Of a DNA stretch of 6,127 nt, positions 5,755-6,127 are shown one piece after another. This DNA comes from CAYVJW01 sp964451885. GTDB lineage: Bacteria; Patescibacteriota; Gracilibacteria; UBA4473. The notes under the pieces are model-generated. The model saw only the letters and a program-made list of their open reading frames with translations, did not search any database and was not told the origin of the DNA. The stretch lies in NCBI GenBank assembly GCA_964451885.1, contig CAYVJW010000098.1, positions 1 to 6,127 of the forward strand, given 5' to 3'. Numbering within the stretch: the stretch's first letter is position 1; every line of letters starts with the position of its first letter. The translations under genes and the position numbers were made by a program.

Positions 5755-5781
5755 AAAAACCGCCTCGCGAGGCGGTTTTTT
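5755..5781 (+). terminator. Intrinsic terminator after dnaK
   Basis: A GC-rich stem, CCGCCT/AGGCGG flanked by A5/T5 (5755-5765 with 5770-5780), closes on a CGCG loop and ends in a six-T run (5776-5781). The matching A-run on the other side means it could also work for minus-strand transcripts. It lies about 50 bp after the dnaK stop and separates dnaK from the next gene. Confidence 0.92.
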
Positions 5782-5807
5782 CATACCCCCTCCTTCTCTT
5801 TTTCTTG

Positions 5808-5835
5808 TTGTAAAAAAATGGATTTCCAGTAAAAT
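5808..5835 (+). promoter_or_regulatory. Possible promoter for the LamG-like gene
   Basis: TTGTAA (5808-5813) precedes TAAAAT (5830-5835) by 16 bp, which would start transcription near 5842, about 11 nt before the ATG at 5853. A second box, TATAAA (5844-5849), is too close to the ATG to serve this start. Both matches are modest and lie in AT-rich DNA. Confidence 0.35.
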
Positions 5836-5852
5836 TTTATCTGTATAAAAGC

Positions 5853-6127
5853 ATGAAAAACAAAACAAAATTCCTACTCCACGCAACAGTAACCTTTATC
5901 TTATTACTGTCATATTCACCTATGACTTTCGCAGTTGGGACTGCGCCAGTAATTGGATCAGGCATTGATACAAATACAAAATTAATGATCCACTCTGATT
6001 CAACAGATGGCTCAACTACTTTCACTGACAGTTCTGATAGCGGTCATATTATTACACGCGCTGGCGAGGTACATCACGAAGAAGACCAAAAGCAATTTGG
6101 CGCTACTTCAATGTATCTTGATGGAGA
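5853..6127 (+). CDS. Secreted LamG-like (concanavalin A-fold) protein, N-terminal part
   Basis: Only the first 91 codons are in the window; the gene runs off the right edge. The start MKNKTK is followed by a hydrophobic stretch (about 7-25) ending in TFA, a plausible signal peptidase I site near residue 27, so the product is likely exported. The mature part contains LMIHSDSTDGSTTFTDSS (44-61) and QFGATSMYLDG (81-91). This is the opening pattern of LamG/jelly-roll domains found in large secreted, surface and phage-tail-like proteins, where such domains often bind carbohydrate or mediate adhesion. It sits behind the dnaK terminator and so belongs to a separate transcript. No Shine-Dalgarno sequence is seen. 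The domain call rests on a short segment; the function of the whole protein cannot be judged. Confidence 0.75.
   Translation, partial: MKNKTKFLLHATVTFILLLSYSPMTFAVGTAPVIGSGIDTNTKLMIHSDSTDGSTTFTDSSDSGHIITRAGEVHHEEDQKQFGATSMYLDG

Overview
The window holds five complete protein genes and the start of a sixth. Together they suggest a small-genome bacterium with moderately AT-rich DNA and the standard genetic code. Intergenic DNA is very AT-rich, and none of the six starts has a recognisable Shine-Dalgarno sequence. Several -10-like boxes lie so close to the ATG that the transcripts would be nearly leaderless. These traits, palindromic repeats inside genes and a LamG-type secreted protein would fit a Patescibacteria/CPR lineage. 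That placement is inference; no rRNA or other phylogenetic marker was read here. UGA serves as a stop, and the long ORFs contain no in-frame UGA, so a UGA=Gly code is not indicated.

Layout, left to right: a 114-bp repeat (copy 1, 52-165); glutamate dehydrogenase on the minus strand (189-1484); a divergent promoter region with a GC-rich palindromic island (1591-1659); a PLP-binding YggS/PLPBP-family protein on the plus strand (1685-2362), with a palindromic element inserted in frame; a NUDIX hydrolase on the minus strand (2352-2876), overlapping the previous gene tail to tail by 11 bp; a MITE-like element (2928-3088) containing a perfect second copy of the repeat (2973-3086); a short multicopper-oxidase-like YfiH/PgeF protein on the minus strand (3063-3623), whose last codons and stop lie inside that repeat; and a divergent promoter region leading to dnaK (3765-5702), with a textbook sigma70-type promoter embedded in a CIRCE operator. 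A strong intrinsic terminator (5755-5781) follows dnaK. The window ends inside a secreted LamG-like protein (5853 onward).

The genes do not form one pathway. They are housekeeping functions: ammonium/glutamate exchange, PLP homeostasis, nucleotide-derivative clean-up, a purine or cell-wall quality enzyme, and the Hsp70 chaperone. dnaK stands alone, without grpE or dnaJ beside it, and is probably under HrcA control. No complete new defence or biosynthetic system is visible. The most unusual content is the repeat biology: identical 114-bp direct repeats bracketing three genes, imperfect terminal inverted repeats around one copy, a repeat that supplies a protein's C-terminus, and a palindrome carried in frame inside an enzyme gene.
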